This document shows, one piece after another, positions 7,218-17,500 of a DNA stretch of 17,500 nucleotides (positions are counted from its first letter, which is position 1; every line of letters starts with the position of its first letter). A model generated the notes under the pieces. It saw only the letters and a list, made by a program, of their open reading frames with translations, made no database searches and was not told the origin of the DNA. The stretch is taken from positions 4,470 through 21,969 of the forward strand of contig KV908722.1 in assembly GCA_002005505.1 (NCBI GenBank), written 5' to 3'. Source of the DNA: Botryococcus braunii. Its lineage: Eukaryota; Chlorophyta; Trebouxiophyceae. Made by a program: the position numbers and the translations under genes.

Positions 7218-10200
7218 ATGATGAAGGCCGCTAGCAGATTAAAGCCAATTGCTCCTCGTCCTCCTGAAGTTGGATCACAAGGAGCTAACCCCAATGCTTT
7301 TGCTGGTTATCATCTGGGAGTGCACGCCTCTCCCCTTGAAGGGAGCGTATCGATGAATCCCAGAGATTACGTTTGGGGCACACCCACAGTTCTCCCAGGA
7401 GCACCTGCTTATGGGCAATTTGCTGCGTCTGGCTATCTAGGCCCTGCTGGCAATGTGCCTTACAGCCAGCCCCCACTGCACCATTCACTTTCCTTGCCGA
7501 ACCTGTACCCACCGGGTGGGCTCCATCAAGGTTATCTCCCATTTCATCGAGCGTTGCATTTCTAATTGCCATTGCTTTGAGGTGCATTGGATCATTGTGG
7601 GATGGCTTTGGACGCTCGATGCACAGGTCAATGTGGGGGTTGTGTTCAGGGTGGATTCATATATCCTTTAACTTCCTGGGGCGTTTTTGGCTACACTCGT
7701 ATTGCCGATTCTTTTGCATGTGTGACCTGAAGGGAACCAAAGTGGTTGGCAGTGTTCTCTTGGAATGCTGTGTGGTTGTGTGCAGTAATATGTGTATTCT
7801 TCCACGAGCACATGGCCAAAGCAGTAGTACAGGGGGGAATTACATGCAATGTGAAGGTGCATGGTAAGAGAAGGAGTGTGCTACATGTGTTGCAGGGGGC
7901 AAAGTAGTACCTCTACAGCCAATACCTCAGCCAGTGCCACCCATGCCCCATACTGGTTCAGATGTCCCCGCGCATGCAGAGGCTCAAATCGAGAAGCTGA
8001 ATCTTCAGTCGGTACCTTCCCATCCTTGCAGTCCGCTGATCTTGGGTGTGCCAGTAGCTCTTATGTCTGGACATAAATAACTGCATGCCTGTGAAATTTG
8101 CAAGGCCCTTACCTGAACGAGGGGATGGTCCCCGAGTTAAGACCGTTGAGACCATCCTCTCTTGTAGTTTATTTTTAAGGATTGCCAGCGGTTGGGTGGG
8201 TTTTGTTGCAATTTGCGGATGTTGCTTACCCAGCTGCAACCCTCAATTCATTGAGGTCCTGGACTTGGGGTGTGAAGGACTTTCCTATGAAAGCTTTGGA
8301 TGAATTGGATGTTGACATGCTGGGTAACCTGGAGTTGGACATCTTGGATGACAATCTGGTAAGCCCTGGGAGTTGGTTCGATTTTTATGGATTACTTTTC
8401 CCAAGCGTTTTCTCGCAGAGGCAAATGACTCGTATCCATGAGTTAGAAAAGGTTTTAAGGTGTGTTTGTATGTGTTACAAAGTGTGTGTTAGTGCGGTCT
8501 GGTTATGTGAGTGTATGCCTCTCAAAAATGCCTTTGATGCTGTAAGAGACCTGTTTTGTTTGGTGAGGCTGATGCTCGAAATGACTAGACTGGTTTTGCT
8601 GATGCTTTTTGTGGTTTCATGCTAGTAGTGGATGCAGTGGCTTGTGCTTAAGAAGTGAAGTAAATGCCATGTTGCCATAGCGAATTCAAAGGCTGGCTTG
8701 GAAGGCCATTACCTGGACATGTGAAGCTGAGCAACCGCCCATGCAGGTGGAAGGGGCGATGACTTGTGAGAACGTGCTTTCCCGGGCTGATAGTTGGAAA
8801 GTGGGGTCAGACTTACCGTCGGACATCAGTACTGCCACAGGTATGCATTTTGCCTCGTTTAGAAAGTCATGGCTGGTCAAGTCTGTTGAGGAGGCTCACT
8901 TAAATGAAAATGCTGCTGATAGTTGGGGGGAATCTTAATGAAACGTGTGGAAGTGTGTATTTGGCATCTGAATTCTGCCACTGAAAGAAATTTATTCCGG
9001 GGCTTCTTCAGCTGCTTTTATTGCTTGACCAGGTGGTGCCAAGACGGTTGTAAGCATACATTTTTGATGCAGATAGTGTCATCAAACTTGAGCTCTTCTG
9101 CAAGTTTGTTTGTTGGTGACCGTGCTTCTTTGTTAAGAGGATATCCTTATAACCTTAAGCCTCTTTCTTATTGCATAATATAGAGCAGTGGCACTGAAAG
9201 CTCATGTGGTTCAACTGCAGGAGATAAAAGTTTGGGACATCTGAATCTTTTGGGAGACGACAGTAAAGAGGACCTGCACGTGACCACAGGAAGTGCAAAT
9301 ATCTTGGATCCTGCAGAGGTTCCAGAAGGAGGGCCCACATTGTCATTACCACTCAAGTACGGTCTCCCCTAACGATTGCATGGTGCTGCACTTACCGGTG
9401 CTTGGCCCCCTGGACCTGAGCGCCAATGATTTGTTCTTGCTGCTGTAATTTCTTGTCCGGGTTTTGTAGCTGGTGGACTTGGGCCCTGTTTATGGTTGTT
9501 ATCAATTATCCAGAGTTGTTATTCAGAGCCTTCTCTCTGGCATGCCTATTGACCACCATTACCATTGCCGTTTCAAACTACTTGGAAGCCGTAGGGGTGG
9601 TTTCAGTTGTATCTCAACAGGTGTTGCAGTCGCTGAGCTGGTTTTTCTGAACTTGTTACAACAAACTACGCGAGAGTGGGGGCCCCCACTGGGAGCCCAA
9701 CAGTAGCGGACACGTCTCCCTTGACGTTGGTCAGAACGGGGTTGAAGTGGATGATGCTGAAGCGGGGTGCAAGTTGAGGGAATGACTTTTGACCGCCTTC
9801 ACAGTTTGGATTTCCTGGATGGCTTGGAAGATCTTGAGGACACCAGTAGCCAGCTGGTCCCGTTGCCGACAGCAGACACAGCTATTGTCACTGCTGAGAA
9901 GGTTGTGCCAGGATTAAAGAGGGCCAAAAGTGAGATTGTGCTGAAGAAGACAGCCCGTTCTCCGAACTTGCTGCGGAGGCTGCCTCCTCAAGAGGCCTTC
10001 ACCACTATCCTTGACTTTCTGAACACTGAAGACCGGTAAGCTGTCGTCCTTCCTGCTACCGCATATTACAGGTGGCTCCACCTGCTTCCTGTAGTACTTC
10101 CAACACAGGTTCTTCCCTCCACATATTAAGGTTGCCGCCTCGTTCGTTGGTCCTTGATGGTTTCGATTCAACCAGCAAGATGGTACGGGGCGTTGTGCGC

Positions 10201-10667
10201 TTCCTATTGCCACGCTTACGCATGCTTTGTGTCACTGAGCTGTGGAAAGTGTTTTGTGGAAGTGATATCTGCATTGTTTGGTAGGCAAAACAGGGTTTAT
10301 GCAGAGCAAATTTCACACATTTGACCTTGCTGAAGGATCTTTGTGAAGCTTGCTGGGACATGAGTGTCGTTGTATGCTGAAGCGCATTTGTTGTGTTGGA
10401 TAACTAAACTGAAAGCTCTTTGTTGGCAGGGTGCCGAGGAATGAAAGAGATGCAGCCATCTTTGCAATCCGGGCTCTTCAGCAAAGCCTGGACAAACATG
10501 AAGCATCAATTTATAGCAGGGAGTCAAGCAGCAAGCCTTCTCCTGTGCTCGGTTTACTGAGGACGCGGAGCGACAAAATTCCGAAGGGAAAACGGTCCCG
10601 CAATTCCCGTGCTGCAAGCCCAAGCAAGACACACCTCGCTCCCTTGCTTCCAATTGACCTGCACTGA
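7218..10667 (+). CDS. Unassigned eight-exon gene, disordered protein with acidic and basic blocks
   Basis: My exon model is 7218-7530, 7896-8045, 8234-8358, 8419-8451, 8747-8840, 9221-9356, 9704-10035 and 10430-10667, about 470 residues. The start is the ATG at 7218 (acaaacATGATG) and the stop is TGA at 10665-10667. Phases agree at the junctions, for example CAAG|gttatc to GG|GGC and GACCG|gtaagc to G|GTG. The least certain borders are the end of exon 2, the start of exon 3 (8189 is an alternative) and the start of exon 7. The N-terminus is rich in Pro, Gly, Tyr and His (SQPPLHHSLSLPNLYPPGG). Exon 3 has an acidic amphipathic run (LDELDVDMLGNLELDILDD), and exon 7 another (RLHSLDFLDGLEDLED). 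Exon 7 then turns basic (LKRAKSEIVLKKTARSPNLL), and the tail is Ser/Arg/Lys-rich. Arg-x-x-Ser sites recur (RADS, RAKS, RTRS). I recognise no domain. A nuclear or scaffold role would fit the composition but is only inference. Exon 7 needs a 1-nt shift at 9764-9767 to be open throughout. Confidence 0.65.
8419..8451 (+). CDS. 33-nt micro-exon within the 7.2-10.7 kb gene
   Basis: The acceptor cgttttctcgcag precedes 11 codons reading RQMTRIHELEK, followed by a weak GT donor (gttttaag). It is phase 0 on both sides, so including or skipping it keeps the frame. The peptide is charged and helical in character. The short length and weak donor make it a candidate for alternative splicing. It could also be spurious. 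Confidence 0.4.
9704..10035 (+). CDS. Exon 7 of the unassigned gene, with apparent 1-nt frameshift
   Basis: The upstream part reads SGHVSLDVGQNGVEVDDAEA in frame 3 after the acceptor gagcccaacag, in phase with the previous donor (CTCAA|gtacgg). It would run into TGA a few codons later. The downstream part, from GVQVEGMTFDRLHSLDF, is in frame 2. The switch falls on a GGGG run at 9764-9767: one more G would make the exon a single open reading frame. Otherwise the exon would have to start at a poor acceptor at 9761-9762 or 9772-9773. The donor at 10036 (gtaagc) is strong. Confidence 0.55.
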
Positions 10668-11168
10668 TGTCTTCCATATTGCCACCATGACAGTTAAACG
10701 GGAAGCACTTAGAAATTTTGTACCAAGCGGCAGTGTTTAAGGATGCGTTGTGCACCAAGAAGAGGTATTCTAATGCCATGTGGCAATCAGGTACCTCTTT
10801 TTGTTGCACTTGAGTTCCTTAGCTTCTTATCCATCTCCAGGACGAGAATGGCAAGCTATATTGTAAGGCTCCCATTCCGCTTTTGGCATGATAACTTATA
10901 TATCTCGTGCTGAAATGAATCTGTCTCGTCTAGGTGTCCTTCCTGTCCCAACTGATCCTTTGCACAGCACAGTTACTTTGTTGGAGTGCGTGACTGTTAT
11001 GTGTGTGCGAGCGCTGGTATGCTTGCGCCTCGTTACACTGTGTCTTGTGGTAGTTCTTCCCGCCCCGCTCCGGGTAATAGAATTTAATGGTAAGGGAGTT
11101 CTGCTGTGGCAGATCTGTCAATTGCAACTCAAGCTTTTCCTGGTGTGAAGTTGTTCCTGAACTTATAG
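10668..11168. other. Probable 3' UTR and intergenic region
   Basis: This follows the stop of the unassigned gene. A TGTAA word, the green-algal type of polyadenylation signal, occurs at 10862-10866, but the match is too short to weigh much. No coding block is convincing until about 11170. Confidence 0.35.
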
Positions 11169-11169
11169 A

Positions 11170-11300
11170 TTGGAACACTCACCTTCCCAGAGTGTCCAGC
11201 ATCGACTGCCAGTGAGTGAGTTTACTGAGTTATGCGACCTTGTGCCTGACGCCTTTCCTCAGTCGGAGGATGCTCCGTCAAGAAAAGCACAATTCTTTAT
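11170..11300 (+). CDS. Candidate coding block, start of second unassigned gene
   Basis: After an acceptor-like acttatag the sequence reads EHSPSQSVQHRLPVSEFTEL and CDLVPDAFPQSEDAPSRKA, which is protein-like. It then becomes hydrophobic and less convincing. A consensus donor (CCA|gtgagt at 11212) and an acceptor (cctttcctcag) near 11261 also occur inside it. They would cut out a 50-nt intron, short for this gene set. No family is recognised. Confidence 0.3.
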
Positions 11301-11529
11301 ATTGCCCTTGCTGGGAGTGGGGACTTACGCTTTGGTGGTGCTTTATGGCAGTGAGGGCTTCATACCTCTGTTTTTGTATGTGTTCTGTCTGGTCTTTGTG
11401 ATTTGGAAGGAGGTTTGTATGGCTTGAATTGTCAATGGGAGTACCTCCTCAGTATGAAACAACTATGTGATGGAGATATTTCAAGCATCCTATCTTTCTT
11501 TTGGGCACATCTGATTTTGATACTTTGAG

Positions 11530-11621
11530 GGTGCTTCGGCTCTTGAGCAGCTTGCCATGCTGGAAGAACTGGCGGCAAGAAATGTGGCAAGGGACTGTAG
11601 AGAGGGAGACTGGAAGAGGAG
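11530..11621 (+). CDS. Candidate helical exon of second unassigned gene
   Basis: An acceptor (gatactttgag) precedes a run reading GASALEQLAMLEELAARNVA and then RDCREGDWKR, with a good donor AG|gtacaa at 11622. The Leu/Ala/Glu pattern suggests an amphipathic or coiled helix. It ends in phase 2, and its partner exon is not certain. Confidence 0.4.
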
Positions 11622-12220
11622 GTACAAATCAGACTGGGGACACAATTAATGCAGGTGTAGGGGCAAGGCAGGGTTAAATGTATTGGAAGTCTTTCAAGAC
11701 AGCTGTCACTGCCAGAAGCCCCGCTTTAATGGGCTGAAGTGGTCATATGAGGCATGTGCTATGCCATATGGATTGTGGGTGTCGATCCATATGCCTTTCA
11801 CATTGCGAACATGGTTAGCTGTGTCAATGAGACCCCACATTACAGCCCTGCCATGTTGCCGCAAGCAGGGCTGTTGTGACATCTCTACATTTGCGCAATA
11901 TGGGGGCTCGAAGGTCACACCTGTGTCAAAATTAAGAGACTGTTGTTGTCTTTCTGAAAGGTCAGCAGAATCTTGATTTTGGCAAGTTAATTTTAGGTAG
12001 CTCAAACGTTGTCGCTTTACCTCTTAACTGTTAAAAGCCGAGAAGACTATTCCATCAGCAGCATGTGGGGTCCTTGTGTCGTATCCCCGTGCCCCAAAAA
12101 ATTGAAACTGACCAGCTTGTCTAAATTGTAGTTCGTATGTATATGCAACTATTATGCTCTTTGCCGAGCTTGCTGTGCTGGGGTCATTCTTTCATTTCAT
12201 AGAATTTAATGATCTAACAG

Positions 12221-12270
12221 GCCTATGAGGGAGTGGATATCGCAGAGAAGGACGAAATGTCTAATTCTAG
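12221..12270 (+). CDS. Candidate short exon of second unassigned gene
   Basis: After gatctaacag the sequence reads AYEGVDIAEKDEMSNSR in phase 0, the most protein-like of the three frames. A possible donor (G|gttttg) follows. It does not join in phase to the exon ending at 11621, so an exon may be missing or one border is wrong. Confidence 0.25.
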
Positions 12271-13006
12271 GGGTTTTGTCAGCTAACCTGATCGAGTGGG
12301 AAGAAAGAAGAGGGGTGTGCTTTCAATGTGTGACGAGAAGAAATGGTTTGAGGCTTGCGCTGGTGCGTAAAGGTCGACTGGAAACACATTTGTGTAGAGG
12401 GAGGCAGTCATACAAGTGACGCAGTTATACTCCTCGAGCCTTCGTTAGAAGCTCATGGAGATGCAGGCCAATATGTTAAGCTCCCCAGGAAAGTATGATA
12501 ATGTGCTTTGTCCTGGAGGCAGCGAGATGTAGGCCGGTGTGAGATGAAGCACAGTCCGTTGGTAGAGCCTTTATTATGTCCAGATGTTTCGGACGCAAGC
12601 TGACATATAATATATCTCGCCTTTGCTGGACTTCATAGTGATATCAAACGTGTCTTTTGCCGGACTCAATAGTGCACCAAAACCTGCTTGGTTATTTCTG
12701 TGAGGAACTCCTGAAGTGATAGACTTTTGAGAGAGAATCTTTGTGCGCCCCCTGGCGGGCTGTGAAACAAAAGGCATTCCTTGCCTTTCTTGATTGAGGG
12801 TTTTTGAAAGAGTGGCCTCGCTTGCTGCCTGCCAAGTGCAAGTGATGTGTCCCTTCAAGGAAGCTTTAAGTCATATTATGCCCGTTCTGGCACCCAATTT
12901 TGACCTAGGTTATAGCATGTCCAACGTCTGCAACATTACAGAATGTCAAGCTTGTGTTGGAGTACAATACACCTTCCTAGTGTTGGGAGGGTCCCTTGCT
13001 GTCCAG

Positions 13007-13562
13007 CCCCTACTTTTATGGGTCTGGGAGAAGGCCTTAGGCCTGTGCTGCGTCCCAATTTTGTCCCCAGCAGACAGCACATTAAAATGATCCGGTCCAA
13101 GTACAAAGAGGCAATGTGCCGTGCTTGTGGGTCTGTAAGGAACCTGGTTATGTGATGTGCAAGCCTCGTCATACACGTATGCATGTGTTGGCTTTCATGG
13201 GGACGACATGCTGCCTTGATGTTCATCAAGCGCCGCAGGGTACTTCATCGCTATTCCAGGATCCAAAAGATATAATCTTACTCGGGTGCGTCTAGCTTCA
13301 GCTAGACATAGCTAATAGCACTCCTTGTGAGGCACTTGCTTCTTTTGCCGGGGATGACTGCAGGGATATAATGCAGCACTCTGAAGGGCCGAAGACTGCC
13401 TCGGTGGGTATAGCCACATGGCACCACCTCGCCTGCAGTTCCATGTTGCAAGTTGTGGAGCTGGAGAAGGTTTTTCTCGATGGTGGCTCAAGTGTGTGCA
13501 GTGTCCCTTACTTTGAAAGGGCTATAAATCCATGTCTTGAAGCCTGTTTTTATAAGAATTAA
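13007..13562 (+). CDS. Last three exons of an unassigned gene
   Basis: Exons are 13007-13134, 13239-13285 and 13364-13562. Junction phases agree: GGGTCT|gtaagg (phase 0) to GGT; CTCGG|gtgcgt (phase 2) to G|GAT. Acceptors are cttgctgtccag, gcgccgcag and gatgactgcag. The visible protein includes MGLGEGLRPVLRPNFVPSRQ, then HIKMIRSKYKEAMCRACGS, GTSSLFQDPKDIILLGG, DIMQHSEGPKTAS and a tail with VVELEKVFLDGGSSV. The stop TAA is at 13560-13562. CRAC gives a CxxC pair, but no second pair is fixed. In the last exon an alternative reading (FHVASCGAGEGFSRWW, then a second CxxC and TGA at 13514) would need a 35-nt intron and is less likely. I know no family with this sequence. Upstream exons are only partly placed, perhaps including one that reads NVKLVLEYNTPS near 12950. 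Confidence 0.5.
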
Positions 13563-13760
13563 CGATTGTAAATTCGTTCAGGCAAATGCAGATGATCTGC
13601 TGGCATTAACTCCTCGGGTAGCTGGTCTGACCTGCTGCAATGCATAGGGCAGCAGTGCATTGGGGGTTAAGTGCGCCACATGTCCTGCAAACCAGTTTTT
13701 TTGAAAGCACATGCTATCATCATGAGCGCATGCGTGTACGGTAGTGCGTGTGCGTGCATG
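13563..13760. other. 3' flank of the second unassigned gene
   Basis: No coding block is seen. The stretch leads into the GT-rich repeat. Confidence 0.4.
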
Positions 13761-13808
13761 TGTGGTGTGTGTGTGTGTGTGGGTGTGTGTGTGTGTTGGT
13801 GTGGGGTT

Positions 13809-13882
<74 letters not shown>
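13761..13882. repeat. (GT)n microsatellite, interrupted then pure (GT)36
   Basis: An imperfect GT tract with a few extra G bases from 13761 is followed by an uninterrupted (GT)36 at 13811-13882. It is directly joined to a C-run. Alternating purine-pyrimidine tracts of this length can adopt Z-DNA in vitro. The open frames across it are artefacts of the dinucleotide. Confidence 0.95.
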
Positions 13883-13887
<5 letters not shown>

Positions 13888-13909
13888 CCCCCCCGCCCCC
13901 CCCCCCCCC
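13888..13909. repeat. Poly-C run with one G
   Basis: Seven C, one G and fourteen C follow the (GT) tract. The minus strand is a long G-run able to form quadruplexes. Assemblies often miscount such runs, so the exact length is doubtful. Confidence 0.9.
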
Positions 13910-14004
13910 AGGAGGGGGGATTGGGAGACAGGTTGACCGGCAGCATGCGTGAGGAATTCACAAGTGGAAGTTTCATTTTCTCACTCTATCAATCCACATT
14001 TCAG

Positions 14005-14082
14005 TCCATTCTCCTCACTTGGTTCAAACTGCTCGCCAAGATCGGACAAGAGGAAGTACAATTCCAGTATAAATTACACTAG
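14005..14082 (+). CDS. Candidate terminal exon, unassigned
   Basis: An acceptor (ccacatttcag) precedes 25 codons reading SILLTWFKLLAKIGQEEVQF and QYKLH, then TAG at 14080-14082. The amphipathic pattern is protein-like. There is no in-phase neighbour, since the nearest upstream sequence is the microsatellite. Probably chance, but recorded. Confidence 0.2.
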   Translation, partial: SILLTWFKLLAKIGQEEVQFQYKLH

Positions 14083-14950
14083 CACTCTCTCTGCGCTTTG
14101 TGCTGACACATGGACGGCTTCAGTAAATAATTTCGCGGATGTTACCAGACTGACCTCAAACCCCATTGATGTGCCAGTTGGCAGCAGGTACGTTAATATA
14201 TGGAGCGGCAACAAAACAAGACATTCACGTTTTCTGCGTCTTATAGCCTTGAGAAAGCAAGGTGGCTTCCAAGTGCGCCCTTGGCAAAAGTCTTAGCTAG
14301 GACAGAAAGCCTACTGCAAGGGGAATAAGCCGAAAGATCATTTCAACATCATGACTACGTACCCTGGCACGCCAAAACACGAATCCACTGGACATGGCCA
14401 AAACCAAACTGCTCTTGTTCTTGACGACAGCCCTAATCCGTGCCTAACTGAACTTATTTCGATAGTGTGCTGGCTATCTGAACATGAAGCCTAGCTGTCC
14501 ATTGAGACATAATACAGGCGACAATTGCAAGCCAGATAGGGTAGCCTATGCCAGAAAGAAAGAACAACCATGCCTGTTTAGAATAAGGGCCCCTCCTAAG
14601 CGCACACCATGAATCCCGCCTGGGGAACGCGGAATCCAGGGGCTAGAGCATGTTTTTCCTTCAAACTGTTCTGAAAATAGCTTAAGGTCTTAAACAGATG
14701 AAATTCTTGAGAGGAGTCAACCCGCGCCGATGTGCAAACAAGAATGGCTTGACTCAAAAGGGGCGCCTCGAAAAGCTCTATTCCAGCCCAGGATGCGTAT
14801 TAAGGTTTTAATGCAAACAACACTCGAAGTAATCCCCTAGCTTCTTATCATGCGTTGTTAGAAGACCACACGAAGCGTTTTCCAAGCACTGTACTGCTGA
14901 GGTTAAGAGCCTATTTATATATATTCAAGACTACACCAAACCCGTACATA
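14083..14950. other. Gene-less stretch
   Basis: The first part is open in one plus frame to 14296 but has no motif. The rest has frequent stops in all frames and no repeat or RNA signature that I can see. Confidence 0.4.
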
Positions 14951-14951
14951 A

Positions 14952-15122
14952 CCGTGGACAGCCACATTATTGAACAACACAATACAGAGGACTAACGCTT
15001 TGTCTTCCAATCTTGACTCTGCCTTTCTTGATGCAAGGCTTTTTGGAACAAAAGCCCACCTTGCCGCCTGCATCGTGGACGCAGCTGCTTTCATGCCCCA
15101 TCCTGCCGTCTTGAAAGCGTGA
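14952..15122 (+). CDS. Short ORF with protein-like composition, strand uncertain
   Basis: Between stops at 14949 and 15120 the plus strand reads, in its last part, DSAFLDARLFGTKAHLAACI and VDAAAFMPHPAVLKA. The opposite strand is also open here (14915-15238) and looks about as natural. There is no ATG and no clear splice site. It may be an eroded exon or chance. Confidence 0.2.
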   Translation, partial: PWTATLLNNTIQRTNALSSNLDSAFLDARLFGTKAHLAACIVDAAAFMPHPAVLKA

Positions 15123-15344
15123 CATACGTTGCCACAGCTTGCTTGGGTACGTGCTCCCCCAATGCATGTGGCGCAAAATTTACTTATTTTTATGCTGTGC
15201 CAGGGATTACTTTTCCTTTCATTGATGACTGTAGACAACAGTCCTTAACACATGCCTCACTAGCGGGGTTGGGAGCTCACCGCACATGCTTACACACACA
15301 CTCACTCACGCGCACGCACGCTCGCGCAAACACCTACACACACA

Positions 15345-15940
<596 letters not shown>

Positions 15941-15971
15941 ATGTCAGAGAGAGGGGGGGGGAGAAAGGGGG

Positions 15972-16109
<138 letters not shown>

Positions 16110-16116
16110 GTGTGCG

Positions 16117-16118
<2 letters not shown>

Positions 16119-16206
<88 letters not shown>
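16119..16206. repeat. (TG)25 plus (TG)n microsatellite
   Basis: Pure (TG)25 at 16119-16168, one extra G, then TG to 16206. Only 12 nt separate it from the (AG)64 tract, so the two form one compound microsatellite of about 230 nt. Confidence 0.95.
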
Positions 16207-16207
<1 letters not shown>

Positions 16208-16433
16208 GGGGAGGGGGCGCGGGGCGGAGCTTGCCTTGGTAGACCAGCACTGAGGCATGGTGTTGCTGGGGATCATTTGCAATCACTGTCCATTGATTTT
16301 GCCAGCATGAATCCCATGTTTTCCTGTTGTGTGCTTTGAAGAGCATAGATCCAGATTCGTCAAAGGTTTTGAGCTGGGGGCAGTAAGTGAGTTATATAGC
16401 CGAGCTTCATTTTTTCGTCGCCTTCGGTTGCAG

Positions 16434-16503
16434 GCCCAAAGAAAAGCCGCCCACATAGCAGTAGCCCTAGGGTCTTTGCGTTTCAAAAGGAGCAATCCAC
16501 TTG
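16434..16503 (+). CDS. Candidate exon, unassigned
   Basis: The acceptor cgccttcggttgcag is good. The next 70 nt read PKKSRPHSSSPRVFAFQKEQ in one phase and AQRKAAHIAVALGSLRFKRS in another, before a possible donor (CTTG|gtcatg). Both are basic. No partner exon is seen in the window. Confidence 0.2.
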
Positions 16504-16686
16504 GTCATGCCGGGCCGTACTGCACGTTGTGCATGGACATGCCATTGCAATTTGAGTGAGCCCACGTGGTAGGTAACAAAGAGCAACACTCATTCTGAAT
16601 CACCGTCATTGTGAGTGTAAATCATGCAGGATGATTTGCACAAGGGTCGAAAGGCCTCTAAGGCAGTGAGTCGTGGCTTCATTAAG

Positions 16687-16966
16687 TTAACCCACCATGT
16701 AGTCAGGAGCAACCTCCACGGTTGCCAGGTATAGAGGGTTGGTCCCAGCAGCTTGAGATGCCAACTGCATGATCCCGACAATGGTACCGTTTGCGTTGAC
16801 CGGGGTTCGAACTGCCAAGTCGGATTTCGATAAAACCGGAGCCGATGTTCCGTTGCAGGAAATGGCGATCGGGACGGACCGCAGGTTGGTCACGGCGATG
16901 GCGGTCCTCGGAGCGGACGCGTTTGCGACGTACGCCATATTCAACGCGTACACGCAGCAGTGAGTC
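16687..16966 (-). CDS. Possible terminal exon of a minus-strand gene, unassigned
   Basis: On the minus strand a frame is open from about 16966 to the stop TAA at 16687-16689. It reads NMAYVANASAPRTAIAV, later ISCNGTSAPVLSKSDLAVRT and QAAGTNPLYLATVEVAPDYM. The stretch 16780-16960 is rich in G, C and CpG compared with its surroundings, as expected of coding sequence. An acceptor in minus orientation (ggatgttgaag) lies at its upstream edge. A plus-strand frame across the same bases (16769-16963) also looks protein-like, so the strand is uncertain. I recognise no family. Confidence 0.35.
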
Positions 16967-17500
16967 CTTCAACATCCTCACAAACAAGAGTGAATGCACC
17001 AGGAAGTGGCGCAATGCATCACCAAACCGTAATCTTCCTCTTCCTATTCATGTTACTTTACAAGCCAAACCCATCGGACCACAGAACAAAGCAAGCCAAA
17101 CCGACGGCATTTTTCGAAGTACCCAGGAAAACTGGAACAAGACGCACAGGCAGGCAAGGAGGTTTGAGAGGATATAAGAAGTGGGGAAGCGGCAGGACTG
17201 ATGAAGCCCCGTTGAATTAAAAAAGGGGGAAAGGCGGAGGCGGCGATCACATCACAAAAAAAGAAAACACTAACGTGGGGTTTTACTTTTCATTTATGGT
17301 CTTCTATTCAACTCGTGGGAGTTGATATATGATGATGTGAACGGTCAAAAGGGCAGGAGCTGAAAACCACACTTGGGAGGGCATACACAGACGGGATGGC
17401 GTGACAGCAACGACGGGGGTACCAAAGGAGGGGACATTCAGGCAGTGATCATTCAGGCCATGCAGGTTATGATGCACAGGAAACACCCAACATAGCCGCA
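16967..17500. other. Right edge without a supported gene
   Basis: Open frames occur on both strands but have no motif and no convincing splice borders. If the minus-strand exon at 16687 is real, its upstream exons or promoter may lie here or beyond the window. Confidence 0.4.

Noticed and set aside
10297..10809. 170-codon minus-strand open frame
   Set aside because: It overlaps the last plus-strand exon and its intron, has no motif, and the plus-strand exon fits the gene model.
13578..14082. Open frames through the (GT)36 tract
   Set aside because: Cys-Val and Thr-His repeats from a microsatellite, with no protein-like flank except the short stretch after 14005.
16795..16825. tRNA T-loop-like GGTTCGAACT
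   Set aside because: The flanking bases do not form a T stem, and no D or anticodon arm fits upstream. It lies inside an ORF.

Overview
This window looks like nuclear DNA from a eukaryote with spliced genes. Coding potential comes in short blocks flanked by GT...AG borders with pyrimidine-rich acceptors. No operon-like packing or Shine-Dalgarno signals are visible. Long (GT)n, (AC)n and (AG)n tracts and non-LTR retrotransposon debris are present. My best guess is a green-lineage (streptophyte) genome, perhaps a charophyte-type alga, but nothing here fixes the taxon.

Layout. Bases 1-590 hold no supported gene, only an imperfect inverted repeat at 488-588. Bases 597-1311 carry the C-terminal end of a non-LTR retrotransposon of the restriction-like-endonuclease (RLE) type, with one frameshift. 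Bases 1312-2100 are non-coding, with a T-rich tract and a cluster of hairpins that includes a perfect 33-nt palindrome. Bases 2834-5511 contain three phase-compatible exons of a DOMON-domain (extracellular heme- or sugar-binding fold) protein. Its introns are AT-rich and carry tandem repeats and many short palindromes. Further candidate exons lie between 5946 and 6489.

Bases 7218-10667 contain an eight-exon plus-strand gene. I reconstruct it as a protein of about 470 residues that I cannot assign to a family. The N-terminus is Pro/Gly/Tyr-rich, the middle is acidic, and the C-terminus is basic and Ser-rich. One exon needs a 1-nt change in a GGGG run to stay open. Bases 11170-13562 hold fragments of a second unassigned plus-strand gene, whose last three exons chain in phase. 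Bases 13760-16210 are dominated by long microsatellites. Bases 16430-17500 contain only weak coding signals, including a minus-strand ORF ending at 16687.

The genes show no evident shared pathway. I see no CRISPR array, rRNA or convincing tRNA, and no clear sign of a new multi-gene system. The items most worth checking are the unassigned 7.2-10.7 kb gene with its possible frameshift, the 33-nt palindrome cluster, the paired hairpins at 5669-5705, and the second unassigned gene.
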